A stretch of DNA of 12,032 bases, taken from assembly GCA_900320925.1 (NCBI GenBank), contig ONUD01000220.1, positions 1-12,032 on the forward strand, in the 5' to 3' direction. Shown here piece by piece: positions 1 through 7,345 of this stretch. Position numbers and translations under genes: made by a program. The notes below the pieces were generated by a model. The model was not told where the DNA came from and did not search any database. It was given only the letters and a program-made list of their open reading frames with translations. The stretch's first letter is position 1. Every line of letters begins with the position of its first letter. Source of the stretch: an uncultured Eubacteriales bacterium. Lineage in GTDB: Bacteria; Bacillota; Clostridia; Oscillospirales; Acutalibacteraceae.

Positions 1-842
1 AGATACTTGCCGTACTTTTCGGTATCAAATACCACAGGTTCTCTGCCGAGAAGATCCTCCACCTCTACCTGACGAATGGAGGACGTGATAGGCACACCGG
101 AAGTCATGAGATTGTAGATATTGGGAATGATCTTGACTTCCAGATGGGTATTGGCACAGGTATCAAGAATCCTTTTTTTGTCGGCAACACTGATTTGGGA
201 AATGGTAAACAAAATTACCTCAATGTCGTTTTCATAGCACAGTCGGGGAATTTCCTCGGTGGTGCCTGCCACTTTCACGCCTGCAATGCGGCGGTGCAGT
301 TTTTCCTTGTCATCGTCTACAATGCACACGGGAATGTATTCATTCCATGGGGCTTTTGCCAGCTCGCTGAGTACCGATAATGCCCCCTCGCCTGCTCCGA
401 CAATCATCAGACGTTTGCGAGCCTTGCCGGCTAAATTCCGCCGTTCCAGTATCTTGTTCAGGCGGTAGACAATGCGGAACATCATGACCAGCAGGGTAGA
501 CATCAGGGCAAAGGTGATGTACACCCGTGAACCGATACTGAGCTTCATGAACATGGTCACGGTCATGAATGCCAGATTGGCAGTCAGTGAGGCAATGCCC
601 GCATAGAAAAAGTCCTCGATATCGGCATACCGCCACAGCTTGTCATACAGCCGGAACAACAGGAACACTGCTGAAAAACACACGTTCTCTATCAGCAGTC
701 CCCACAAAAACACCTCTTCATATCCCCGCAGGGAAAAGGCATTTTTGTTGACTGCAAAGGAGAGATAATAGGAAATATTCCACAGCACGAAATCACACAG
801 GAACAGTATGACCTGCCGATGCTTTTTGAAGAGATTGTACAT
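1..842 (-). CDS. FlaA1/CapD-type polysaccharide biosynthesis protein (nucleoside-diphosphate-sugar dehydratase/epimerase), N-terminal part; C-terminus beyond window
   Basis: This frame is open from the ATG at 842 to the window edge (280 codons), so the gene is partial at its C-terminus. The protein starts with a membrane domain of about four hydrophobic helices within residues 10-126, including the family-like LYDKLWRYAD stretch near 65-74. A Rossmann-like domain follows, with VGAGEGA at about 148-154. The motif RQVEVEDLLGREPV at about 257-270 is typical of the linker before the catalytic short-chain dehydrogenase domain in FlaA1/CapD/WbpM-type proteins; that catalytic half lies outside the window. 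Family members are membrane-bound UDP-GlcNAc-type 4,6-dehydratases or C5-epimerases feeding surface-polysaccharide or glycan synthesis. Substrate and exact reaction cannot be read here. The start is the first ATG after an in-frame TAA; GAGG lies 2 nt upstream and AAAGGA 12 nt upstream, so the ribosome site is not ideal. A good promoter lies just upstream, so it seems to be transcribed independently of the ATPase gene. Confidence 0.86.
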   Translation of the reverse strand, partial: MYNLFKKHRQVILFLCDFVLWNISYYLSFAVNKNAFSLRGYEEVFLWGLLIENVCFSAVFLLFRLYDKLWRYADIEDFFYAGIASLTANLAFMTVTMFMKLSIGSRVYITFALMSTLLVMMFRIVYRLNKILERRNLAGKARKRLMIVGAGEGALSVLSELAKAPWNEYIPVCIVDDDKEKLHRRIAGVKVAGTTEEIPRLCYENDIEVILFTISQISVADKKRILDTCANTHLEVKIIPNIYNLMTSGVPITSSIRQVEVEDLLGREPVVFDTEKYGKY

Positions 843-877
843 ATCCTCATTCCGTCCTTTTTACGAAATACAGAATT

Positions 878-906
878 ATTATAGTACATTTTTGCAAAAA
901 TTACAA
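878..906 (-). promoter_or_regulatory. Sigma-70/SigA-type promoter of the FlaA1-like gene
   Basis: Read on the minus strand, TTGTAA (901-906) is followed after exactly 17 nt by a perfect TATAAT (878-883). The start of transcription would fall near 871, giving a leader of about 30 nt before the ATG at 842. The ATPase terminator lies upstream, which fits a separate transcription unit. Confidence 0.72.
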
Positions 907-1040
907 TAAAAATTTTAGCCGACCACGGAAATCAAATTTCTAATAAAGAATGATATATCAACGGGGACATTTGCCCGATGTTGGACATAGCAAAGGAAAC
1001 TTTCTTGCCGCCATTCTGTTTTCTCCTTTATCGCCCATAG

Positions 1041-1087
1041 AAAAAACGCCTGACAGTCACAGGGGGAGCAACTGTCAGACGTTTTTT
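1041..1087 (-). terminator. Intrinsic terminator of the Ca2+-ATPase gene
   Basis: The arms at 1071-1081 and 1047-1057 form an 11-bp stem with a 13-nt loop. On the minus-strand RNA the third pair is a G-U wobble and all others are Watson-Crick; on the plus-strand RNA that pair would be a C-A mismatch. Six T residues follow on the minus strand (1041-1046). This marks it as the terminator of the gene ending at 1178, about 95 nt upstream. Seven T residues also lie on the plus side (1082-1088), but no plus-strand gene reads into it. The rest of the 907-1177 gap shows no gene. Confidence 0.85.
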
Positions 1088-1177
1088 TGAGCTTTTCCGA
1101 AGCTGTTATCATGATAGCACAGATTTCATGTCGATAAGGTGGGAAGATTGCGATTGTTTTGGGTGAAAAGTATGGGT

Positions 1178-3748
1178 TCACCGATTTTTTGCCAGCAGTT
1201 TCTCGATTTCCACCACGGCAAGGGGAACAAATGACAGTAAGGCGACAATCAGCCACTGTATCCCATTGAGCGGTACGGCCTGAAACACATTGGCGAGAAC
1301 CGGCACAGAGATAACCGACACCTGCATCAAAGCTCCTGCCAGAAAGGCTCCCACCAATTTTTTATTGCCCAAAAAGCCTGTACGGAAGAGGGAATGTTCA
1401 CTCCGCAGGTTAAAGGCATGGACAAGCTGGCTCAGGCTCAGCACCGCAAAGGTCATGGTGCGTCCGATGACAGGCTCGGCGGTACTGTCAAAGAACAGTC
1501 TGCCAATGGTAAAGGCAAGAAATGCCAATGCTCCGATGAAACAGCCCTCAATGACAATACTTCTTCCTGCACCGCCGGAAAAAATACCATGTTCTTTGTC
1601 AGGCTTCTGCTGCATGATGTCGGGGTCGGCAGGCTCTGCACCGAGTGCCAGTGCCGGAAGCGAGTCGGTGACCAGATTTACCCACAGCAGTTGTATTGCC
1701 AGCAGCGGTGACGGCAGTCGGCATAAAAAGGCACACAGTACCGTCAGAATTTCTCCAATGTTGCTGGACAGGAGAAAATGCACGGTTTTGCGGATATTTT
1801 CAAAAATGCCTCTGCCCTGTTCCACGGCTTCTACGATGGTGGCAAAATTGTCATCCGTCAAAATCATGTCAGCGGCATTCTTGGCAACGTCCGTGCCGGA
1901 AATGCCCATAGCACACCCGATATCCGCACACCGCAGGGCAGGGGCATCATTGACCCCGTCACCTGTCATGGCAGTGACCATGCCCCTTGCCTGAAATGCC
2001 TTGACGATACGCACCTTATGTTCGGGGGCAACACGGGCAAAAACCGTATATTGGAAAATATCCCGCTCCAGTTCCTTTTGAGGAAGCAGATCCAGTTCAC
2101 TGCCGGTCATGGCTTTGTCACCGTCACGGAAAATCCCGATTTCTTTGGCAACGGCACGGGCGGTGGCAATATGGTCGCCTGTAATCATGACGGTATGGAT
2201 TCCTGCCTTACGGCACATGGCCACGGCGGATTTGGCTTGCGGACGGGGCGGGTCGGTCATGCCGATGAGTCCGCTGAAGGTCAGACCGCTTTCGGCTTCC
2301 GTATCGGAGGGCATGGCAGAGCAATCTCGATAGGCAACGGCAATGACACGCATGGCTTGTTGGGCAAGGGCATTGTTCTTGGCAGCAATGCGGCTTTTCA
2401 TGCCCCCGTCCAGGCGGCACAGCGGTAACAGCATATCCACTGCCCCTTTGACAATGACACGATAGCCGCCTTTTGGCAGACGGTGTACCGTGACCATACG
2501 CTTCCTGACGGAATCGAAAGGAATTTCCCTGACACGCTCGTAGGTGTGTTCCAAATCATTTTTTTTGCTTCCGGCTTCGGCACAGGCAATGACTAATGCG
2601 GTTTCGGTAGGGTCGCCGTCTGCCTGAAAGCCGTGAGCGGTTGTTTTCAGGGTGCTGTTGTTGCACAGGGCGGCAAGGGAGAGTGTTTGCTGCCTGTTGT
2701 CGGAAAAGACCTCCGCAACGGTCATGCGGTTCTGAGTGAGCGTGCCTGTTTTGTCGGAGCAGATCACACCGGCACTGCCGAGGGTTTCCACAGCAGGCAG
2801 GTGGCGGATGATGGCACGGTGCAGTGCCATTTTGCGTACCCCCAGTGCCAGTACGATGGTGACAACGGCCGGCAGACCTTCGGGAATGGCTGCCACGGCA
2901 AGGCTGATGGCAATCATGAACATCTCCAGCGGCGGCACGTTCTGTATCAGTCCCAGCACAAAGATGACAACGCAGATCAGCAGGGCGGCAATGCCTAAAA
3001 TACGTCCCGTTTTGGCAAGACTTTTTTGCAGAGGGGTATCAGGGGTACTTTCACTGTCAATCATGCGTGCAATTTTGCCGACTTGTGTATTCATGCCTGT
3101 TTCCGTCACCACGGCGGTACCGTGTCCGGATGTGACGAACGAGGAGGCAAACAGCATATTGTCTCTGTCGGCAGGAGCAGCAGAGGATGGCAGAATGACA
3201 TCATGGTGCTTGTCGGAGGGGACGGATTCTCCTGTCAGGGAAGATTCCTCCGCTTTGAGAGAGGTGCTGTCGAGCAGGCGGCAGTCCGCAGCAATCATGT
3301 CCCCCGTGTCAATGCAGAGAATATCCCCCGGCACCAGCTCGTCAGAGGAAACCGTGACGGTTTTGCCGTTCCGGATGACCTTGGCATGGGGGGAGGAAAG
3401 CTTCTTGAGGGCGTCAATGGCTTTCTCGGCACGACATTCCTGTACAGTTCCCACCGCCGCATTGACTGCTACAATGAGCAGGATCATGATAGGGTCGATA
3501 AAGTCCCCGTCCCCCGACAGCCATGCCGTCATAAAGGACACCGCTGCCGCCAGCAGCAGGATCAGTACCATAAAATCCTTGAATTGGGAAAGGAATTTGA
3601 TAAGGATACTGGTTTTCTTTTGTTGAGAGAGGGTATTTCTGCCGTATTTGTCCAGACGGCTCCGAACCTGTGCCGCCGAAAGACCTTTTTGGACATCTGT
3701 TTTAAGTGTTTGGGCTGTCGTCTGACAGTCCATACTGTGCCAGTCCAT
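1178..3748 (-). CDS. P2A-type cation-transporting ATPase, probable Ca2+ pump (SERCA/PMCA-like)
   Basis: The product (856 aa from the chosen ATG) is a full-length P-type ATPase that would pump Ca2+ out across the cytoplasmic membrane using ATP. In order it shows a cation-ATPase N-terminal domain (about 1-55), the actuator motif TGES (172-175), the M4 motif AIPEGLP (PEGL 289-292), the phosphorylation site DKTGTLT (Asp332), the hinge motif TGDGVND (595-601), and M5-M6 with SNIGE and NLVTDSLPALALG. Asn663, Glu666, Asn691, Thr694 and Asp695 match Ca2+ ligands of SERCA (Asn768, Glu771, Asn796, Thr799, Asp800). The position equivalent to SERCA Glu908 in M8 is Gln774. A hydrophobic C-terminal domain ends in LLAKNR. 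A TTG start 33 nt further upstream is possible, but the ATG at 3748 has AGGAAGGAG nine bases before it. A terminator follows. No convincing promoter was found; TTGACG near 3870-3880 lacks a good -10 box. Ca2+ specificity is inferred from family motifs. Confidence 0.93.
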   Translation of the reverse strand: MDWHSMDCQTTAQTLKTDVQKGLSAAQVRSRLDKYGRNTLSQQKKTSILIKFLSQFKDFMVLILLLAAAVSFMTAWLSGDGDFIDPIMILLIVAVNAAVGTVQECRAEKAIDALKKLSSPHAKVIRNGKTVTVSSDELVPGDILCIDTGDMIAADCRLLDSTSLKAEESSLTGESVPSDKHHDVILPSSAAPADRDNMLFASSFVTSGHGTAVVTETGMNTQVGKIARMIDSESTPDTPLQKSLAKTGRILGIAALLICVVIFVLGLIQNVPPLEMFMIAISLAVAAIPEGLPAVVTIVLALGVRKMALHRAIIRHLPAVETLGSAGVICSDKTGTLTQNRMTVAEVFSDNRQQTLSLAALCNNSTLKTTAHGFQADGDPTETALVIACAEAGSKKNDLEHTYERVREIPFDSVRKRMVTVHRLPKGGYRVIVKGAVDMLLPLCRLDGGMKSRIAAKNNALAQQAMRVIAVAYRDCSAMPSDTEAESGLTFSGLIGMTDPPRPQAKSAVAMCRKAGIHTVMITGDHIATARAVAKEIGIFRDGDKAMTGSELDLLPQKELERDIFQYTVFARVAPEHKVRIVKAFQARGMVTAMTGDGVNDAPALRCADIGCAMGISGTDVAKNAADMILTDDNFATIVEAVEQGRGIFENIRKTVHFLLSSNIGEILTVLCAFLCRLPSPLLAIQLLWVNLVTDSLPALALGAEPADPDIMQQKPDKEHGIFSGGAGRSIVIEGCFIGALAFLAFTIGRLFFDSTAEPVIGRTMTFAVLSLSQLVHAFNLRSEHSLFRTGFLGNKKLVGAFLAGALMQVSVISVPVLANVFQAVPLNGIQWLIVALLSFVPLAVVEIEKLLAKNR

Positions 3749-3757
3749 GGATTCACG

Positions 3758-3766
3758 CTCCTTCCT
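3758..3766 (-). promoter_or_regulatory. Ribosome binding site that fixes the ATPase start
   Basis: AGGAAGGAG on the minus strand ends 9 nt before the ATG at 3748. The upstream in-frame TTG at 3781 has no comparable site, so the shorter protein beginning MDWHSMDCQ is preferred. Confidence 0.7.
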
Positions 3767-3781
3767 CTCATACTTATGCAA

Positions 3782-4111
3782 ATTTTTTCTATTTGTTGCA
3801 CAAAATGTTTGGTGAAATGTTATGGAAAAAAGCAGGGGAAGAAATTTGTTGATTTTGCCATGAAAATTGCGTCAAAGCAGGCCTGTCAGGAAAATAGTAC
3901 CGTATTCTGAACCAAAAAGCCGTTCTCTTCAAAAAACAAAAACAATCGGGAGAATGATATATTGTGAAAATGCACAAAGGTTTGTTGTGCATTTTTTATA
4001 TAAAAAATAAAATTTAATGGACATAATGACAAAAATACAAAAAATAGCCGGCAAAATATACGAAAATATCTGTTAACATTTATTGATATGGAGAAAAATG
4101 ACAATGGGTGA
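3782..4111. other. AT-rich divergent intergenic region, no gene seen
   Basis: This stretch lies between the divergent ATPase and maltodextrin genes. I see no supported coding sequence: the short open frames here lack ribosome sites or run into the flanking genes out of frame. I checked the side upstream of the ATPase for a yybP-ykoY-like manganese riboswitch and saw none of its conserved elements. Visible structures are the hairpin at 3967-3997 and a TGTTAACA palindrome at 4071-4078, which could be a regulator site but has no further support. Confidence 0.5.
3967..3997 (+). terminator. Orphan terminator-like hairpin in the divergent intergenic region
   Basis: The arms AAAATGCACAA (3967-3977) and TTGTGCATTTT (3985-3995) form an 11-bp perfect inverted repeat around a 7-nt loop, with T residues continuing to 3997 on the plus strand. 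It has the form of an intrinsic terminator, yet no plus-strand gene lies upstream of it. It could end a small RNA, block stray antisense transcription, or be a protein-binding palindrome. The stem is AT-rich, so termination strength is uncertain. Confidence 0.5.
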
Positions 4112-4140
4112 TTGAAATCAAGGCGTCCGTATGGTATGAT
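4112..4140 (+). promoter_or_regulatory. Promoter of the maltodextrin operon
   Basis: TTGAAA (4112-4117), a spacer of exactly 17 nt, and TATGAT (4135-4140) make a good vegetative promoter. The expected transcription start is near 4147, leaving a leader of roughly 119 nt before the malE-like ATG at 4266. Confidence 0.72.
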
Positions 4141-4146
4141 AATGGT

Positions 4147-4265
4147 AACGGTGGGAGAGTGTCCGTTTTTCCCGGAACGGAAAGCGGCAGTCGGCACTCT
4201 TACTGCCTTGCGGCACGAAACGTGCAAAAAAAAATTATTATTTTTCAGAAAGAGGGATTATAACA
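4147..4265 (+). promoter_or_regulatory. Structured 5' leader of the maltodextrin operon
   Basis: Three short hairpins can form in succession: TCCGTT/AACGGA (4162-4167 with 4176-4181), GGCAGT/ACTGCC (4186-4191 with 4202-4207), and GCACG-AAA-CGTGC (4213-4225). A run of nine A residues follows (4226-4234), then an AT stretch and the ribosome site AGAGGG, nine bases before the ATG. None of the hairpins is followed by a T-run, so this does not look like a terminator-type attenuator. It matches no riboswitch class I recognise. The third hairpin is also a DNA palindrome and could be an operator. Confidence 0.42.
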
Positions 4266-5723
4266 ATGGTTAGTAAATCCAAAAGAATTGTTGCTCTTCT
4301 TCTCACAGCTATGATGGCTGCAACAGCATTTGCAGGATGCGGCGGCGGAGAAACCACCACATCTTCAACCGGCAGTACGGAGAGTACAACAAGCACGACC
4401 GAAAGTACCACTGAAAGTACCACCGAAAGCACCACCGAAGCTTCTGCTCAGGTAAGTGCTATGGATCTGGATGCTCCTGATATCCTCCAGAAGATCAAGG
4501 ATCAAATGGCACAGGAAGCTGCCGCTACCAAAAATGAAATCAAAATGACACTGTGGTGTTCCGGCGATGACTTCAAGTTTGAAAAGGATCTGGTAGAAAA
4601 GTTCAAGGAAAAGTACAAGGATGACCGTTATACATTCAATATCAAGGTCTCCGGTGCTATCGGTGAGGACAGTGCAGGCGGTAAGATCGTGGAATCTCCG
4701 CAGGACGGTGCCGATGTCTTTAACTTTGCCGATGACCAGCTCTCCAAACTCGTGGAAGCAAAAGCCATCGCTCCTGTCGGTCAGATCTTCCAGAATAACG
4801 TGATCGCCAACAATACAGCAGATTCCGTGGCAGTCTGCTCCATGAACGGTACACCGTATGCATTCCCCAAGACTTCCGACAACGGCTACTTCCTCTACTA
4901 TGACAAGAGAGTGTTCCCCACAGAGGCAGATGTTGCCAGCATGGAGGAAATGATCAAGAAAGCACACGAACAGAACAAGGGCGTTTACTTCAATATCGGC
5001 AATGCATGGTACAATACTGGCTTCTATTTCGCAGCAGGCGTGGAAATTACCTATAAAGACGGTGTCCAGAAAGGTAACTTCGACAGTGATGCCGGCTTCA
5101 AGGCTGCCAAGGCAATGTGTGAACTGGCTAAGAGTCAGGGTGCAGGCTTTGAAGGTACTGACGGCTCTCTGGGTGACAATGCCGCTGTTTCTCAGGGCTT
5201 CAACGATGGCAAGCTCGCTGCTGCCGTCATCGGTACATGGGTAGGCCCCGCTATCAAGAAAGCAATCGGCGTCCAAAATGTCGGTGCTGCCAAGTTGCCG
5301 ACCGTAATGATGGATGGTGCGGAAACACAGATCCACTCTTTCGGCGGTTATAAGCTGATTGGTGCCAACGCATTCTCCAAGTATACGGTTACTGCTCAGG
5401 CACTGGCTTACTTCCTCAGCAGCCCTGAATGCCAGTTTGAACGCTATCAGGTCAGAGGTCTGATCCCCACCAGCACATGGGCTTTGGATCAGGAATATGA
5501 AGATGAAACCACCAAAACAAAAATCGTTGTCAAAGAAGATCCTGCTTTGAAAGCCATCCAGGCTCAGCAGCCTTATGCTCATCCCCAGGGTCAGAGCGTC
5601 GGCGGCAAATACTGGGATTCCAACGTGGCAGGCTTCGGCGGCGAAATCGTCACGGCGAAGGGCAACCTTTCCGATGACAAGATTAAATCCAGTCTGAAGA
5701 ACCTCCAGAGCCAGATGGACTAA
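4266..5723 (+). CDS. malE: Maltodextrin-type ABC transporter substrate-binding lipoprotein (MalE-like)
   Basis: This is the extracellular solute-binding component of a sugar importer (485 aa), lipid-anchored on the outer face of the membrane. Residues 1-24 are a lipoprotein signal peptide with a basic start (KSKR), a hydrophobic core and a lipobox ending AFAG before Cys25. A flexible Thr/Ser/Glu linker with TEST repeats spans about residues 29-62. The mature family-1 binding fold follows from about residue 90 (KMTLWCSGDD), with a typical lobe-crossing GKLAAAVIGTW segment and a C-terminal region containing SSPECQFERYQVRGLIPTS, as in Gram-positive maltose/maltodextrin-binding proteins. It is first in the operon, behind the promoter at 4112-4140, and is followed by a hairpin that should favour its overproduction relative to the permeases. 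Maltodextrin specificity is inferred from the MalF/MalG-type permeases and the co-located GH13 amylase, not from binding residues. Confidence 0.9.
   Translation: MVSKSKRIVALLLTAMMAATAFAGCGGGETTTSSTGSTESTTSTTESTTESTTESTTEASAQVSAMDLDAPDILQKIKDQMAQEAAATKNEIKMTLWCSGDDFKFEKDLVEKFKEKYKDDRYTFNIKVSGAIGEDSAGGKIVESPQDGADVFNFADDQLSKLVEAKAIAPVGQIFQNNVIANNTADSVAVCSMNGTPYAFPKTSDNGYFLYYDKRVFPTEADVASMEEMIKKAHEQNKGVYFNIGNAWYNTGFYFAAGVEITYKDGVQKGNFDSDAGFKAAKAMCELAKSQGAGFEGTDGSLGDNAAVSQGFNDGKLAAAVIGTWVGPAIKKAIGVQNVGAAKLPTVMMDGAETQIHSFGGYKLIGANAFSKYTVTAQALAYFLSSPECQFERYQVRGLIPTSTWALDQEYEDETTKTKIVVKEDPALKAIQAQQPYAHPQGQSVGGKYWDSNVAGFGGEIVTAKGNLSDDKIKSSLKNLQSQMD
4377..4439 (+). repeat. In-gene tandem repeat coding for the TEST linker
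   Basis: Three near-identical 12-bp units (4398-4409, 4410-4421, 4422-4433; form ACYGAAAGYACC) plus a partial unit to 4439 encode repeated Thr-Glu-Ser-Thr. A more degenerate copy starts at 4377. The repeat keeps the reading frame, and gain or loss of a unit would change only linker length. Confidence 0.8.
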
Positions 5724-5732
5724 TGAATGATT

Positions 5733-5776
5733 GGAGCAGCCTGTACGTTCAGGTAAGCGGGCTGCTCCTGCTTTTT
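5733..5776 (+). terminator. Intercistronic terminator-like hairpin between malE and malF
   Basis: GGAGCAGCC (5733-5741) pairs with GGCTGCTCC (5760-5768) over 9 bp around an 18-nt loop, followed by TGC and five T residues (5772-5776). It lies 10 nt after the malE stop. In importer operons, hairpins here usually act as partial terminators or as 3' stabilisers that raise binding-protein levels. Confidence 0.72.
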
Positions 5777-5809
5777 CCTTCCAAATTTCATGCAAAGGAG
5801 TTGTAGTGA

Positions 5810-7345
5810 ATGGATTATCTTGATTACGTCCAGATGACCAAAGGTCAGCAAATCAGCTACAAGATAACGTCATTCTTTACGGGTATCCCCGGGGCTATCG
5901 GTACTTTTTTCAAACTCGTCGGATACTTCATTAAAGCGTTTTTCCAAAAAATCGGAGACGGCTTTAAAAACTATGGTGCCAGATTTTCTCAGGGCGATGG
6001 TGCTACCAAACTGTCCTATATCATTATGGGTGCGGGCAACATGGCTCACAGACAGCTTGGCAAAGGAATCCTGTTCCTTGCTGCCGAAATAGGCTATCTC
6101 TATTTCATGATTACGTTCGGATCGGTCTATCTCGGCAAGATCTATTCGACAGGCGTACATTTTGATCCCGATGATCCTTCCAAGATTGCCGACGGTGTCA
6201 TCGGCAGCGTGCCTGTCCATTATACGGTTGACCCGTTCTTCAATACCAGAACGATCGATAACCTGGATACGTTGGATAACTCTAACAAAATTTTGCTGTT
6301 CTTTGTCTTGACGGTAATCGTGACGATTGCTTTTATCGCTCTGTATATCACCAATACGAAGAGTGCGTTTGCCACACAGGAAATGCTCAGAAACGGCGAA
6401 ACCCCTATGAGTTTCGTGGAAGAAGCCAAAATGTTCCTCGATGAACGCTTCCATGTGACACTGCTGGTACTGCCGATCCTCCTGCTCCTGGTGTTCAATA
6501 TCCTCCCCATCCTGTTTACCATCTGCATGGCCTTTACCAACTATGACGCAAACCACCAGCCTCCGGGCAACCTCTATATGTGGGTCGGCTTCAAAAACTT
6601 TGCCGATGTGTTCTATTCCAACCCCCTCAAATCGGCAACATTCGGCAAAATCCTCGTCTGGACACTCGTCTGGGCAGTCTTTGCGACTTTCAGCAACTTT
6701 ATCTTCGGTATGATCCTTGCTATGCTCATCAACAAAAAAGGCATTAAAGCCAAGGGCTTCTGGAGAACCATGTTCGTGATTACCGCCGCTGTTCCCCAGT
6801 TCGTGACCTTGCTGCTCATGAAAATGATGCTGGCTGACAAGGGTTCCCTGAATGCCATGCTCGGCACCCAGTTCCCGTTCCTGACCGATGCCAACTGGGC
6901 AAGAGTGACCGTTATCGTAGTCAATATGTGGGTCGGTATCCCCTATACCATGCTGAGCGTTTCAGGCTTGCTGATGAACATCCCTGAAGACCTCTATGAG
7001 AGTGCCAGAATCGACGGTGCCAACGCTGTCCAGCAGTTCACCAAGATTACATTCCCCTACATATTCTTCGTGATGACTCCCTACCTCATCAGTACTTTCG
7101 TTGGCAATATCAACAACTTCAACGTCATCTACTTCCTTACCGGCGGCGGTCCCAGCCCTGCCGATTACTACAAGGCAGGTCAGACAGACTTGCTCGTAAC
7201 ATGGCTGTACAAGCTGACTGTTAACAGTTCCGACTTCAACCTCGCCGCTGTTATCGGTATCATTATCTTTGTATTCTGTGCATTGGGTTCGTTGATTACA
7301 TTTAACCTGTCCAAGGCAGCTAAAAATGAGGAGGAGTTCTCATGA
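5810..7345 (+). CDS. malF: Maltodextrin ABC transporter permease, MalF type
   Basis: This integral membrane permease (511 aa) forms the import channel with MalG. The EAA loop that docks the ATPase is clear at about residues 393-416 (EDLYESARIDGANA, then TFP). Hydrophobic segments lie near 86-108, 160-182, 216-240, 280-305, 322-341, 365-386, 417-436 and 479-500. The core from about 215 on matches binding-protein-dependent permeases; the segment around GDGATKLSYIIMGAGNMAHRQ (62-82) is a hallmark of Clostridia MalF-like proteins. Residues 20-55 form an amphipathic, Phe/Lys-rich stretch (FFTGIPG, FFKLVGYFIKAFF). The loop between membrane segments 2 and 3 is much shorter than the large P2 loop of E. 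coli MalF. The start ATG at 5810 has AAAGGAG nine bases upstream. The stop overlaps the malG start by ATGA, indicating translational coupling. Confidence 0.92.
   Translation: MDYLDYVQMTKGQQISYKITSFFTGIPGAIGTFFKLVGYFIKAFFQKIGDGFKNYGARFSQGDGATKLSYIIMGAGNMAHRQLGKGILFLAAEIGYLYFMITFGSVYLGKIYSTGVHFDPDDPSKIADGVIGSVPVHYTVDPFFNTRTIDNLDTLDNSNKILLFFVLTVIVTIAFIALYITNTKSAFATQEMLRNGETPMSFVEEAKMFLDERFHVTLLVLPILLLLVFNILPILFTICMAFTNYDANHQPPGNLYMWVGFKNFADVFYSNPLKSATFGKILVWTLVWAVFATFSNFIFGMILAMLINKKGIKAKGFWRTMFVITAAVPQFVTLLLMKMMLADKGSLNAMLGTQFPFLTDANWARVTVIVVNMWVGIPYTMLSVSGLLMNIPEDLYESARIDGANAVQQFTKITFPYIFFVMTPYLISTFVGNINNFNVIYFLTGGGPSPADYYKAGQTDLLVTWLYKLTVNSSDFNLAAVIGIIIFVFCALGSLITFNLSKAAKNEEEFS

Noticed and set aside
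340..889. Short minus-strand frames (65 and 98 aa) at the left end
   Set aside because: They are out of frame with the FlaA1-like protein, which is open without a stop from 842 to the window edge and shows membrane, nucleotide-binding and linker motifs.
915..1256. 113-aa minus-strand frame overlapping the ATPase 3' end
   Set aside because: It overlaps the ATPase C-terminus in another frame and runs through the terminator hairpin at 1041-1087; it has no ribosome site or known motif.
1290..3910. Several plus-strand open frames of 200-300 aa antisense to the P-type ATPase
   Set aside because: They show no family motifs and no ribosome sites, and they overlap each other in different frames. The minus-strand protein carries all P-type ATPase signatures across the same DNA.
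3749..3960. Possible metal riboswitch upstream of the ATPase gene
   Set aside because: Such ATPases sometimes have a yybP-ykoY element, but I could not find its conserved loops here, nor a leader long enough behind a clear promoter.
4143..4156. Catabolite-responsive-element-like sequence just after the maltodextrin promoter -10 box
   Set aside because: The central ANCGNT core is present, but the outer positions (GGGA instead of WCA at the right end) deviate too much from the consensus to claim CcpA control.
4365..5795. Long minus-strand open frame (476 aa) antisense to the malE-like gene
   Set aside because: It mirrors the codon bias of malE, has Cys/His/Phe-rich composition without recognisable domains, no ribosome site, and starts inside the intercistronic hairpin region. 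The plus-strand protein has a signal peptide, a lipobox and family motifs.
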